Part shown: positions 44,232 through 54,677 of the stretch, piece after piece
Layout: every line of letters begins with the position of its first letter
How positions within the stretch are numbered: the first letter of the stretch is position 1
NCBI GenBank assembly: GCA_022747635.1
Contig: JAKTNV010000649.1
Span: forward strand, 23,313-87,312
Origin: Hetaerina americana
Lineage: Eukaryota > Arthropoda > Insecta > Odonata > Calopterygidae
Length of the DNA: 64,000 bases
Direction of reading: 5' to 3'
Program-made: the position numbers and the translations under genes
The notes under the pieces: model-generated
Told to the model about the DNA's origin: nothing
What the model saw: the letters and a program-made list of their open reading frames with translations, nothing else
Database searches by the model: none

Positions 44232-44621
44232 TTTCAATATTTTTTTTCCGAAACGAACGTATTTTGAGGCATTCTCTGATGTTTTTAATTTTTTTCAAAT
44301 AATTTATTTTGCAATGCCAGACATTGCATGCGTGATTTTGAATTGGTACGTTCCCTTTTGACACCATTCCATTTCATCTAGATGCGACCAGCTCTCTTGG
44401 GGCAATGCATTGGTGCTGTAGTAACCCGTATCTCTTCCACATTTATCCAAAGTTCGTTTTGAGATGGCAAATTACCTCCGTCTCCCGCCATCATATAGTA
44501 TGGTCGTGGACGGCCCGATGTATGCAAGCCGTGGGCAAGAAAATAGACGTCGTGTCGCGTCGTTGCAAGTGTTTGCGGGCTTGATATTGCTAAAATAGTT
44601 GACTCGAGAGTGGTGGAAATT

Positions 44622-44739
44622 GCCAACGGCCATACCACGCTGAATACACCGGTTCTCGTCCGATCACCGAAGTTAAGCAGCATCGGGCCCGGATAGTACT
44701 TGGATGGGTGACCGCCTGGGAACACCGGGTGCCGTTGGC
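44622..44739 (+). rRNA. 5S rRNA gene
   Basis: CGTTCCC unit, L1/Ta. Confidence 0.97.
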
Positions 44740-45129
44740 TTTCAATATTTTTTTTCCGAAACGAACGTATTTTGAGGCATTCTCTGATGTTTTTAATTTT
44801 TTTCAAATAATTTATTTTGCAATGCCAGACATTGCATGCGTGATTTTGAATTGGTACGTTCCCTTTTGACACCATTCCATTTCATCTAGATGCGACCAGC
44901 TCTCTTGGGGCAATGCATTGGTGCTGTAGTAACCCGTATCTCTTCCACATTTATCCAAAGTTCGTTTTGAGATGGCAAATTACCTCCGTCTCCCGCCATC
45001 ATATAGTATGGTCGTGGACGGCCCGATGTATGCAAGCCGTGGGCAAGAAAATAGACGTCGTGTCGCGTCGTTGCAAGTGTTTGCGGGCTTGATATTGCTA
45101 AAATAGTTGACTCGAGAGTGGTGGAAATT

Positions 45130-45247
45130 GCCAACGGCCATACCACGCTGAATACACCGGTTCTCGTCCGATCACCGAAGTTAAGCAGCATCGGGCCCGG
45201 ATAGTACTTGGATGGGTGACCGCCTGGGAACACCGGGTGCCGTTGGC
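45130..45247 (+). rRNA. 5S rRNA gene
   Basis: CGTTCCC unit, L1/Ta. Confidence 0.97.
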
Positions 45248-45637
45248 TTTCAATATTTTTTTTCCGAAACGAACGTATTTTGAGGCATTCTCTGATGTTT
45301 TTAATTTTTTTCAAATAATTTATTTTGCAATGCCAGACATTGCATGCGTGATTTTGAATTGGTACGTTCCCTTTTGACACCATTCCATTTCATCTAGATG
45401 CGACCAGCTCTCTTGGGGCAATGCATTGGTGCTGTAGTAACCCGTATCTCTTCCACATTTATCCAAAGTTCGTTTTGAGATGGCAAATTACCTCCGTCTC
45501 CCGCCATCATATAGTATGGTCGTGGACGGCCCGATGTATGCAAGCCGTGGGCAAGAAAATAGACGTCGTGTCGCGTCGTTGCAAGTGTTTGCGGGCTTGA
45601 TATTGCTAAAATAGTTGACTCGAGAGTGGTGGAAATT

Positions 45638-45755
45638 GCCAACGGCCATACCACGCTGAATACACCGGTTCTCGTCCGATCACCGAAGTTAAGCAGCATC
45701 GGGCCCGGATAGTACTTGGATGGGTGACCGCCTGGGAACACCGGGTGCCGTTGGC
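45638..45755 (+). rRNA. 5S rRNA gene
   Basis: CGTTCCC unit, L1/Ta. Confidence 0.97.
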
Positions 45756-46145
45756 TTTCAATATTTTTTTTCCGAAACGAACGTATTTTGAGGCATTCTC
45801 TGATGTTTTTAATTTTTTTCAAATAATTTATTTTGCAATGCCAGACATTGCATGCGTGATTTTGAATTGGTACGTTCCCTTTTGACACCATTCCATTTCA
45901 TCTAGATGCGACCAGCTCTCTTGGGGCAATGCATTGGTGCTGTAGTAACCCGTATCTCTTCCACATTTATCCAAAGTTCGTTTTGAGATGGCAAATTACC
46001 TCCGTCTCCCGCCATCATATAGTATGGTCGTGGACGGCCCGATGTATGCAAGCCGTGGGCAAGAAAATAGACGTCGTGTCGCGTCGTTGCAAGTGTTTGC
46101 GGGCTTGATATTGCTAAAATAGTTGACTCGAGAGTGGTGGAAATT

Positions 46146-46263
46146 GCCAACGGCCATACCACGCTGAATACACCGGTTCTCGTCCGATCACCGAAGTTAA
46201 GCAGCATCGGGCCCGGATAGTACTTGGATGGGTGACCGCCTGGGAACACCGGGTGCCGTTGGC
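46146..46263 (+). rRNA. 5S rRNA gene
   Basis: CGTTCCC unit, L1/Ta. Confidence 0.97.
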
Positions 46264-46653
46264 TTTCAATATTTTTTTTCCGAAACGAACGTATTTTGAG
46301 GCATTCTCTGATGTTTTTAATTTTTTTCAAATAATTTATTTTGCAATGCCAGACATTGCATGCGTGATTTTGAATTGGTACGTTCCCTTTTGACACCATT
46401 CCATTTCATCTAGATGCGACCAGCTCTCTTGGGGCAATGCATTGGTGCTGTAGTAACCCGTATCTCTTCCACATTTATCCAAAGTTCGTTTTGAGATGGC
46501 AAATTACCTCCGTCTCCCGCCATCATATAGTATGGTCGTGGACGGCCCGATGTATGCAAGCCGTGGGCAAGAAAATAGACGTCGTGTCGCGTCGTTGCAA
46601 GTGTTTGCGGGCTTGATATTGCTAAAATAGTTGACTCGAGAGTGGTGGAAATT

Positions 46654-46771
46654 GCCAACGGCCATACCACGCTGAATACACCGGTTCTCGTCCGATCACC
46701 GAAGTTAAGCAGCATCGGGCCCGGATAGTACTTGGATGGGTGACCGCCTGGGAACACCGGGTGCCGTTGGC
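46654..46771 (+). rRNA. 5S rRNA gene fused to retrotransposon copy 2
   Basis: Complete gene with normal upstream spacer (CGTTCCC, L1). Its trailer TTTCAATATTTTTT (14 nt, six T) leads directly into the element instead of the spacer. The T run could still terminate transcription, so the gene may be functional. Confidence 0.96.
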
Positions 46772-47001
46772 TTTCAATATTTTTTATGTCCGGTGTGAGC
46801 GTTCGAAGAGTGAGGACGTGTCTGTGTTTCGGTTCTGTGTGCGTGCTATCCCCGGCGTTCGAGGCTTCGATCGCCGGGAAACGAGAATTTCGTAAGCGCT
46901 TTGATATATGCGTCAAAGCGTTTTGTGTATGAAAAGTGCTGCTTATTTTGAGTTAGCCCTTATTAGGGCTTGACGTGTGTTATAAAGTCAGCCAATTCGA
47001 A

Positions 47002-48630
47002 ATGCCTTACGATAGGAAGGCAACTCTAATAATAAGTCTAAATGACTTAAAAGAAATTGCTACCGCCCTAGAGGTCCATCGGTTCATCGGTGTCGAGCTC
47101 GGGCTTAAGTTGGAAGATTTAGTGGCCATACAATTTGGAATTACAAGAAAATCCATTTATGTGAAACTTATAAACGAAGAATTAGTTGAAAATCTTTTGA
47201 GGTCGAAAGGGGGGCCAGTTGACTTCCCATCAGTAGCCGAAAAGCGTGGAACGGCGACGTTGGAGTCAGCGTCTAGCAGGGCAAGCTTTGTTAAGGTGGT
47301 GGGGCTCCCCCCAGAAATCCCAAAATTCGAGGTGGAGACGGAATTAGGCAAATATGGAAGAGTGGTATCATACGCGGTAAACAAATGGATAGGCCCTGGG
47401 CTATACCCGATCAGCACTGGAACGCGGAATGTGAAAATGTATTTAAAGTCCCCGATTCCGTCATATATCCCGATAGCTGGTCACAGGGCGGTCATACACT
47501 ACGAGGGACAACAGCAAACGTGCTCGAGATACGGAAGCACAAACCATCTGCGATTGAATTGCACAATGCCAACCACAATCACGGCGTACGCCGACGCACT
47601 GAGGGGGAAAAAGCAAGCGGCAGAAGAGGAGGCGGTGCTGCCGACGAGAATGGAAGAGGACCGAGGAGTGGAGGAGATTCCCTTGGAGCAGGAGGAGGAG
47701 GTCAACCCAAGGATGAGGGTAGAGAAACGCAGGGAGAAGGAAGGACCAACCTACCACCCAGGAACGTCGAGCGAGGAAGACGTCGCCGGAAACGACGCTA
47801 TTGCCGAGGGAGCGGGAAACGGGAGAAAGAGGAGGAAAGGGTCGAACACGAGAGGGCGGGGGAAAAGGATATCGATAGACGTAGCCCGTGGAAAGGAAAC
47901 GGAGAGATCAACCATCACGAGGGAGGAAAGGTGTGATCCCTGTGCAGATCAGAGTAAGATTCAAGAGGGGAATAATGGGGGAGGAATCAAAATGGCCGTA
48001 GCAGTAGAAGAAGAATCAAAAGAAACCGGAGAACCCGATTCAATCGAGGGCGGTGATCGACGGCTTGCGGGGGAAGACAAGAAATTGGTCATGGCGCAAG
48101 AGAAGCAAATAGGAAGAAATCTAGACATGGTAACCCCTTTTAGCGACAAGGGTCTCGGGAAAGGGTTATCTGTGACGTTACGCGAAGGGGAGGGCAAACA
48201 GCATGAGGAAGAGGCTGAGGAGCGGAGGAGGGAAGAAGACCCGGAGGACAACGCGTCGACCAGCGGTCACCCCTGGAGGGAGGTGGAGGGACGTCGGAAG
48301 CGCGGTGGTGGCGAGGATGACAGCGGGAGGAAGTTTGGGCTCGGCGGGGACGAGAGCGAGGACTCCGACGCCAAGGACAACGGGAGCAGCGACACCGGGG
48401 ACCAGGACGAGGCCCCGAGGAGATCCGGGAGAGGGGGCAAGGCGGAAACGACCGAGCAGAGACAGAAGACGAAGAAGAAGGACAAAGGAAAGAACAGCCT
48501 AAGCGTCGGACTCCAGGAGATAGCGGTGAGGTACGCATATATGAAGGAAGCCAAATGGAAAAGGGATGCAAAAAATACAGGGAATGATAAGGGGAAGCAA
48601 ATGGGAACCCCGAATCCGGAATCCCAATGA
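47002..48630 (+). CDS. Retrotransposon ORF1, copy 2, zinc-knuckle mutant
   Basis: 542 aa, open throughout. Compared with copies 1 and 3, residue 19 is S to I (AGT to ATT) and residue 177 is C to Y (TGC to TAC at 47530-47532). Residue 177 is the second cysteine of the only CCHC knuckle I can see, so zinc binding by this copy's protein is probably lost. The element might then move only with ORF1 protein from another copy. Confidence 0.85.
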   Translation: MPYDRKATLIISLNDLKEIATALEVHRFIGVELGLKLEDLVAIQFGITRKSIYVKLINEELVENLLRSKGGPVDFPSVAEKRGTATLESASSRASFVKVVGLPPEIPKFEVETELGKYGRVVSYAVNKWIGPGLYPISTGTRNVKMYLKSPIPSYIPIAGHRAVIHYEGQQQTCSRYGSTNHLRLNCTMPTTITAYADALRGKKQAAEEEAVLPTRMEEDRGVEEIPLEQEEEVNPRMRVEKRREKEGPTYHPGTSSEEDVAGNDAIAEGAGNGRKRRKGSNTRGRGKRISIDVARGKETERSTITREERCDPCADQSKIQEGNNGGGIKMAVAVEEESKETGEPDSIEGGDRRLAGEDKKLVMAQEKQIGRNLDMVTPFSDKGLGKGLSVTLREGEGKQHEEEAEERRREEDPEDNASTSGHPWREVEGRRKRGGGEDDSGRKFGLGGDESEDSDAKDNGSSDTGDQDEAPRRSGRGGKAETTEQRQKTKKKDKGKNSLSVGLQEIAVRYAYMKEAKWKRDAKNTGNDKGKQMGTPNPESQ

Positions 48631-51600
48631 ATTACACATTGAACCCAAAATTGAGAATAGGCACGCTTAATGTATGTGGGGTTACAAGTAAAAACAGAAT
48701 AGAAAAAGTATTCGACCTATTTAAAAGAGAAGACCTGGACATCCTACTATTGCAAGAGGTCATGGTGAGTGTACATTGGGAAACGGGCCCGGCGGAGATC
48801 TATATAAACAACCAAGAGCGGGAAAGAGGCACTGCGATCATGTTAAAAAGAAACATCACCGGAGAAAAAATGACAATGCTACCATCCGGGAGGGCGATGG
48901 CCATGACGATCCTTGGGATAAGGATAATAAATGTGTACGGCCCGGCCGGCACCAGGAAACTTCAGGAGAGGAGGGAATTTTACTCGCGGGACCTCCTGCC
49001 CCTGCTGAGCGACTTCCAAGGAATGGCACTGTTAGGGGGTGATTTTAACGCAATCATAGACGAGAAAGATAGCCAAAACAACGATGGAGGAGGAGCAAAA
49101 TACCCACTGTGTGGTCCCCTAAAATCGATAGTTAAAAACCTCAGAGCCACTGACGCAAACAGATTAACAAGCACAAAAGATAACCTTCCGTACACCATCT
49201 ACGGCGACAAATGGGCAACAAGGCAGGACCGCTTTTACGCATCCTACGACTTGAAAACCCATATATCCTCCTATGCGGTTCTTCCAGTGGCATGCTCCGA
49301 CCACTGCGCAGTTATTATATCGGTCGATGGATCCCAAAGCAGGACGAGGCATCAGCCAAGGAAAAAGGAGTGGAGGATGAACGTCGAGCTGCTATATGAG
49401 AAAGACACCAGAGCCATACTGAAAGAAAACATCCAGCGATGGGAGGAAAGCTGGAGAGGATTGGATCCAAGCGAAAGGTGGGAAAACTCCAAAGTAAAAA
49501 TAAGAAACCTTTTCGCACAACTGCACAGGGAGAGAGCCGAAGAAATCAGGGAAACCATGGCTTTTTACAGAGAAGCGCTCGAGGAGAGCCTAAAGACGAG
49601 AGAAAGGGAACGGAGCAACTGGGGGGAGATAAAAGAACTAAAAAGGAAAATCTTCGGAATGGAAGAGGAAAGGGCGAAAATATCAACATGGCACAGAAGC
49701 AAAATATGTTTGCCAGAAGAACATGCCTCGGTGTATTATCTGGGGAGGAGGTTAAAGGATTGCGCCAACAACTTACTCAAAAACGGCATTTTGAACGAGA
49801 ACGGAACGAGGTTAAAAGAAGAGAGAGAAATCATAGAGCATGTATGCCACCATTTTGAGACTCTCCTTTCTGGGGAGGACACATCACTCAAGGAAGAGAC
49901 AGAAAATCTCACGCCACTCCCCCAACTGCCAGTGGAGGTGGCAGAGAGGATGGCGGAAAGAATCACAAGGGAGGAGTGCGAGGATGCTATGAGATGGCTC
50001 CCCAAGGGGAGGTCCCCGGGTACCGACGGTATCCCTTTTGAATTCTACGTAGAATTCTGGGAAGAGCTGAAGGATTTAATCATTCCAGCGATAGAGAACA
50101 TCCTCCAAAATGGCACCCTCACCACGACCCAAAGAGAGGGGAAAATTGTCCTAGTGCCGAAAAGAAAAGAGCCAAGGAGCCTAAATGACTACAGACCCAT
50201 CACCCTCCTCAACGCCGATTACAAGGTAGTAGCTAAAATCGTTAAAACCAGACTCAACGAAGCCGTGGAAAAGATAATCGGGCCAGACCAACACATAGTA
50301 GGAAAGGGGAGGAACATTGTAACGGCGCTGACAACGATCAGAGACGCAATCGCGAGCCACGAGAGCAGGCAGGGCGCGGGCCTTAAACTGGTAGCGGTAG
50401 ATATTGAGAAGGCTTTCGACAGGGTGAACATAAACCACGTATTGAACACATTAAAGAGGATGGGATTCCCCGAAAAGTTTTTGAATACAATAAAAATGTT
50501 CACGAACAACATCACGTCGAAAGTAAAATTGAGCGCGGGGGCCGAAACAAAGTCGTTCCCCGTGAGAAGATCAATCAGACAAGGCTGTCCGCTTTCGATG
50601 CTTCTGTTCTCTATATCACTGGAGCCCCTGCTACATAGTCTTCGCAGAAACATTAAAGGAATCCCGGCGGGGAACGGAAAAGTGTCCGCGGTGGCTTATG
50701 CGGACGACGTAACGATCTTCGCCCAAGATCAAGCGGAAATTCATGTAATAGGGAAATCATTAAAGGAATATGAGGAGGAAAGCGGGCAAAAAGTAAACAT
50801 GGAAAAGACAAAGGCCTTGACAATAAAAGACGCCGACTTCACCGCGACCAGTGAATGGAAAGAGGTGACCTCGATGGACATTCTGGGCATTCCATGGAGT
50901 AGGACTTCCACGGAGACGACAAACGCAGTATGGGAAAAGGCAACGAGAATGATAAAAGGAACATTAGCGCAATTGAGAGACAGGGACCTAAACATACATC
51001 AGAAAGTCCTTGCGATAAACGCATTGTTATTATCCAAGGCATGGTACGCCGCACTGATTTTCCCGTTGCCAGAAAAACATGGGGCTCTATTGACGAAAAT
51101 AGCAACGCAATACCTTTGGGGAGGGCATTTGCTAAGAGTAGCAAAGAGCCAGGCCTGTCTACCCAAGGGGAAGGGGGGCCTAGGGCTGATCGACGTGCGG
51201 GACAAAGCCCTGGCACTCTATGCAAAGACAGTAATAAACATCCTATCCGACGACTGTCAACATTCAAAAGATCTGCTAAAGGCGGCATGGGGTGCACCAG
51301 GGCAGGATAGACTGCTGATGAAAACTATCAGGAAAGTTAAGGACTTAGTAGAAAAGATGCCGAGAGGAGTGACAGCCACCACCAAGTGCCTTTACCGACA
51401 ACTCAGAAGCGACGACAACCACCGAATCAACATCGAAAAGCACATCCTATCGGTAAATTGGAAGAGAGTGTGGAAGAACATCAACGAAATAGCCATGACC
51501 CTAAGGACAAAGAGCGTCCTATTCCTATTCGCAAACTATATAGTGACCACCCAGCAAGTGAAACAAAACATGTATCTAACAAGCAGGAACGAATGCGAAT

Positions 51601-51950
51601 ACTGTGACAAAGCCGACACACAAGACCACAGGGTGTTCGAATGCACCATCTCAAGGAGGAGGTGGTGCCTAATAAAAAGAACATTTAGAGAATTAAACAC
51701 CTTTGGAGAAAAGGAGATAGGAAATAGGAATATGATGATTCTGGATTTCAACATCTTTCCCCGCGTGAAAATGGAAACAATGTGCTGGCTGATTGGACAG
51801 CACCTTCTTACGGTACACAAGTGGGTTAAAATAGATATAGAAAGTTGGTGGGAACAAGTGAAAAAAGAGAGCAAAAACCTACCGGGCCGATTACAGCCAT
51901 ATTGGAAGAAAGTAGAACAAATGGTAAAAAAAGAAGTCATGAAAGAATAA
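48627..51950 (+). CDS. Retrotransposon ORF2, copy 2
   Basis: 1107 aa, intact, with all endonuclease, reverse-transcriptase and zinc-knuckle residues of copy 1. Residue 924 is R, as in copy 3. ATGA overlap with ORF1 is retained. Confidence 0.93.
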   Translation: MNYTLNPKLRIGTLNVCGVTSKNRIEKVFDLFKREDLDILLLQEVMVSVHWETGPAEIYINNQERERGTAIMLKRNITGEKMTMLPSGRAMAMTILGIRIINVYGPAGTRKLQERREFYSRDLLPLLSDFQGMALLGGDFNAIIDEKDSQNNDGGGAKYPLCGPLKSIVKNLRATDANRLTSTKDNLPYTIYGDKWATRQDRFYASYDLKTHISSYAVLPVACSDHCAVIISVDGSQSRTRHQPRKKEWRMNVELLYEKDTRAILKENIQRWEESWRGLDPSERWENSKVKIRNLFAQLHRERAEEIRETMAFYREALEESLKTRERERSNWGEIKELKRKIFGMEEERAKISTWHRSKICLPEEHASVYYLGRRLKDCANNLLKNGILNENGTRLKEEREIIEHVCHHFETLLSGEDTSLKEETENLTPLPQLPVEVAERMAERITREECEDAMRWLPKGRSPGTDGIPFEFYVEFWEELKDLIIPAIENILQNGTLTTTQREGKIVLVPKRKEPRSLNDYRPITLLNADYKVVAKIVKTRLNEAVEKIIGPDQHIVGKGRNIVTALTTIRDAIASHESRQGAGLKLVAVDIEKAFDRVNINHVLNTLKRMGFPEKFLNTIKMFTNNITSKVKLSAGAETKSFPVRRSIRQGCPLSMLLFSISLEPLLHSLRRNIKGIPAGNGKVSAVAYADDVTIFAQDQAEIHVIGKSLKEYEEESGQKVNMEKTKALTIKDADFTATSEWKEVTSMDILGIPWSRTSTETTNAVWEKATRMIKGTLAQLRDRDLNIHQKVLAINALLLSKAWYAALIFPLPEKHGALLTKIATQYLWGGHLLRVAKSQACLPKGKGGLGLIDVRDKALALYAKTVINILSDDCQHSKDLLKAAWGAPGQDRLLMKTIRKVKDLVEKMPRGVTATTKCLYRQLRSDDNHRINIEKHILSVNWKRVWKNINEIAMTLRTKSVLFLFANYIVTTQQVKQNMYLTSRNECEYCDKADTQDHRVFECTISRRRWCLIKRTFRELNTFGEKEIGNRNMMILDFNIFPRVKMETMCWLIGQHLLTVHKWVKIDIESWWEQVKKESKNLPGRLQPYWKKVEQMVKKEVMKE

Positions 51951-52425
51951 CAAGTTTAAAGAAAATTGGTCTTGGACTCAATGTAAACTGTCATGTATGC
52001 AAGGAAATATATTACCGATAACAAGTATGTGAATAAAGGGAATACGTTCAATAAATAAGAGCAGATAATAATGTAAACAATGTATCATTAATGTTTAACT
52101 GTGAAAAAAAGACGCAAAGGGGATGTTTAAAAAAAATTTGACTATTTATAATTGGCTTGATTTCATTGTAATCATTTTGTTCCCTATAAAGGATCTTGTA
52201 TTGTTAATTCAAGTAAGGAAAATGTTCCCTAAGTTATGTGACGGTGAACACTTTCCGAATGCTTATAGTTCATAAGTGGTTCATACTTATATCATCCTTT
52301 GTTTAGAATTGTTCAATTGTGAAAATGTTCAATCTGTGGTCTTATGCACGCTTAAGATGGTGCACATGGTGTTAAATAACTATGTCTGTGAATGGAAATA
52401 CATGCAATAAAAAAAAAAAAAAAAA
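51951..52425 (+). other. Retrotransposon 3' UTR and tail, copy 2
   Basis: Same 3' UTR as copy 1 with a tail of 18 A. No gene seen. Confidence 0.8.
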
Positions 52426-52533
52426 ATACCACGCTGAATACACCGGTTCTCGTCCGATCACCGAAGTTAAGCAGCATCGGGCCCGGATAGTACTTGGATG
52501 GGTGACCGCCTGGGAACACCGGGTGCCGTTGGC
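52426..52533 (+). pseudogene. 5S remnant (positions 11-118) after copy 2
   Basis: Starts at ATACCACG after the tail; trailer Ta. Helix I cannot form. Confidence 0.93.
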
Positions 52534-52923
52534 TTTCAATATTTTTTTTCCGAAACGAACGTATTTTGAGGCATTCTCTGATGTTTTTAATTTTTTTCAA
52601 ATAATTTATTTTGCAATGCCAGACATTGCATGCGTGATTTTGAATTGGTACGTTCCCTTTTGACACCATTCCATTTCATCTAGATGCGACCAGCTCTCTT
52701 GGGGCAATGCATTGGTGCTGTAGTAACCCGTATCTCTTCCACATTTATCCAAAGTTCGTTTTGAGATGGCAAATTACCTCCGTCTCCCGCCATCATATAG
52801 TATGGTCGTGGACGGCCCGATGTATGCAAGCCGTGGGCAAGAAAATAGACGTCGTGTCGCGTCGTTGCAAGTGTTTGCGGGCTTGATATTGCTAAAATAG
52901 TTGACTCGAGAGTGGTGGAAATT

Positions 52924-53041
52924 GCCAACGGCCATACCACGCTGAATACACCGGTTCTCGTCCGATCACCGAAGTTAAGCAGCATCGGGCCCGGATAGTA
53001 CTTGGATGGGTGACCGCCTGGGAACACCGGGTGCCGTTGGC
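52924..53041 (+). rRNA. 5S rRNA gene
   Basis: CGTTCCC unit, L1/Ta. Confidence 0.97.
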
Positions 53042-53431
53042 TTTCAATATTTTTTTTCCGAAACGAACGTATTTTGAGGCATTCTCTGATGTTTTTAATT
53101 TTTTTCAAATAATTTATTTTGCAATGCCAGACATTGCATGCGTGATTTTGAATTGGTACGTTCCCTTTTGACACCATTCCATTTCATCTAGATGCGACCA
53201 GCTCTCTTGGGGCAATGCATTGGTGCTGTAGTAACCCGTATCTCTTCCACATTTATCCAAAGTTCGTTTTGAGATGGCAAATTACCTCCGTCTCCCGCCA
53301 TCATATAGTATGGTCGTGGACGGCCCGATGTATGCAAGCCGTGGGCAAGAAAATAGACGTCGTGTCGCGTCGTTGCAAGTGTTTGCGGGCTTGATATTGC
53401 TAAAATAGTTGACTCGAGAGTGGTGGAAATT

Positions 53432-53549
53432 GCCAACGGCCATACCACGCTGAATACACCGGTTCTCGTCCGATCACCGAAGTTAAGCAGCATCGGGCCC
53501 GGATAGTACTTGGATGGGTGACCGCCTGGGAACACCGGGTGCCGTTGGC
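53432..53549 (+). rRNA. 5S rRNA gene
   Basis: CGTTCCC unit, L1/Ta. Confidence 0.97.
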
Positions 53550-53939
53550 TTTCAATATTTTTTTTCCGAAACGAACGTATTTTGAGGCATTCTCTGATGT
53601 TTTTAATTTTTTTCAAATAATTTATTTTGCAATGCCAGACATTGCATGCGTGATTTTGAATTGGTACGTTCCCTTTTGACACCATTCCATTTCATCTAGA
53701 TGCGACCAGCTCTCTTGGGGCAATGCATTGGTGCTGTAGTAACCCGTATCTCTTCCACATTTATCCAAAGTTCGTTTTGAGATGGCAAATTACCTCCGTC
53801 TCCCGCCATCATATAGTATGGTCGTGGACGGCCCGATGTATGCAAGCCGTGGGCAAGAAAATAGACGTCGTGTCGCGTCGTTGCAAGTGTTTGCGGGCTT
53901 GATATTGCTAAAATAGTTGACTCGAGAGTGGTGGAAATT

Positions 53940-54057
53940 GCCAACGGCCATACCACGCTGAATACACCGGTTCTCGTCCGATCACCGAAGTTAAGCAGCA
54001 TCGGGCCCGGATAGTACTTGGATGGGTGACCGCCTGGGAACACCGGGTGCCGTTGGC
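53940..54057 (+). rRNA. 5S rRNA gene, first of compact cluster 2
   Basis: Normal CGTTCCC/L1 upstream; 12-nt Ta trailer with four T joined to the next gene. Confidence 0.97.
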
Positions 54058-54069
54058 TTTCAATATTTT

Positions 54070-54187
54070 GCCAACGGCCATACCACGCTGAATACACCGG
54101 TTCTCGTCCGATCACCGAAGTTAAGCAGCATCGGGCCCGGATAGTACTTGGATGGGTGACCGCCTGGGAACACCGGGTGCCGTTGGC
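54070..54187 (+). rRNA. 5S rRNA gene, second of compact cluster 2
   Basis: No spacer upstream; Ta trailer with four T. Confidence 0.95.
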
Positions 54188-54199
54188 TTTCAATATTTT

Positions 54200-54317
54200 G
54201 CCAACGGCCATACCACGCTGAATACACCGGTTCTCGTCCGATCACCGAAGTTAAGCAGCATCGGGCCCGGATAGTACTTGGATGGGTGACCGCCTGGGAA
54301 CACCGGGTGCCGTTGGC
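54200..54317 (+). rRNA. 5S rRNA gene, third of compact cluster 2
   Basis: No spacer upstream; 14-nt Ta trailer with six T. Confidence 0.95.
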
Positions 54318-54331
54318 TTTCAATATTTTTT

Positions 54332-54449
54332 GCCAACGGCCATACCACGCTGAATACACCGGTTCTCGTCCGATCACCGAAGTTAAGCAGCATCGGGCCC
54401 GGATAGTACTTGGATGGGTGACCGCCTGGGAACACCGGGTGCCGTTGGC
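54332..54449 (+). rRNA. 5S rRNA gene, fourth of compact cluster 2
   Basis: No spacer upstream; Tb trailer with five T, then retrotransposon copy 3. Confidence 0.95.
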
Positions 54450-54677
54450 ATTAATATTTTTATGTCCGGTGTGAGCGTTCGAAGAGTGAGGACGTGTCTG
54501 TGTTTCGGTTCTGTGTGCGTGCTATCCCCGGCGTTCGAGGCTTCGATCGCCGGGAAACGAGAATTTCGTAAGCGCTTTGATATATGCGTCAAAGCGTTTT
54601 GTGTATGAAAAGTGCTGCTTATTTTGAGTTAGCCCTTATTAGGGCTTGACGTGTGTTATAAAGTCAGCCAATTCGAA

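Larger units (their letters stand above)
13531..46785 (+). repeat. 5S rDNA tandem array, central block
   Basis: The longest block, about 33 kb. It holds 62 uninterrupted 5S genes, two genes broken by truncated retrotransposons, and several nested duplications. From the gene at 43098 onward the units are of one CGTTCCC type and nearly uniform up to copy 2. Confidence 0.97.
46786..52425 (+). mobile_element. 5S-specific non-LTR retrotransposon, full-length copy 2
   Basis: Same architecture as copy 1 at an offset of 38,900, with a shorter tail (18 A) and only one 5S at the 5' junction. The junction trailer is Ta with six T, whereas copies 1 and 3 have Tb with five T, although the element's first bases are the same. 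It is therefore likely to be a separate insertion. ORF1 carries two amino-acid changes, one in the zinc knuckle. Confidence 0.9.
52426..54461 (+). repeat. 5S rDNA array between copies 2 and 3
   Basis: A short block: one remnant, two normal CGTTCCC units, then compact cluster 2 leading into copy 3. Confidence 0.95.
53940..54461 (+). repeat. Compact 5S cluster 2
   Basis: The trailer lengths, T counts and trailer types match cluster 1 one for one (offset 46,576). The two clusters are therefore copies of one event, spread by DNA duplication or unequal exchange together with the element. Confidence 0.9.
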
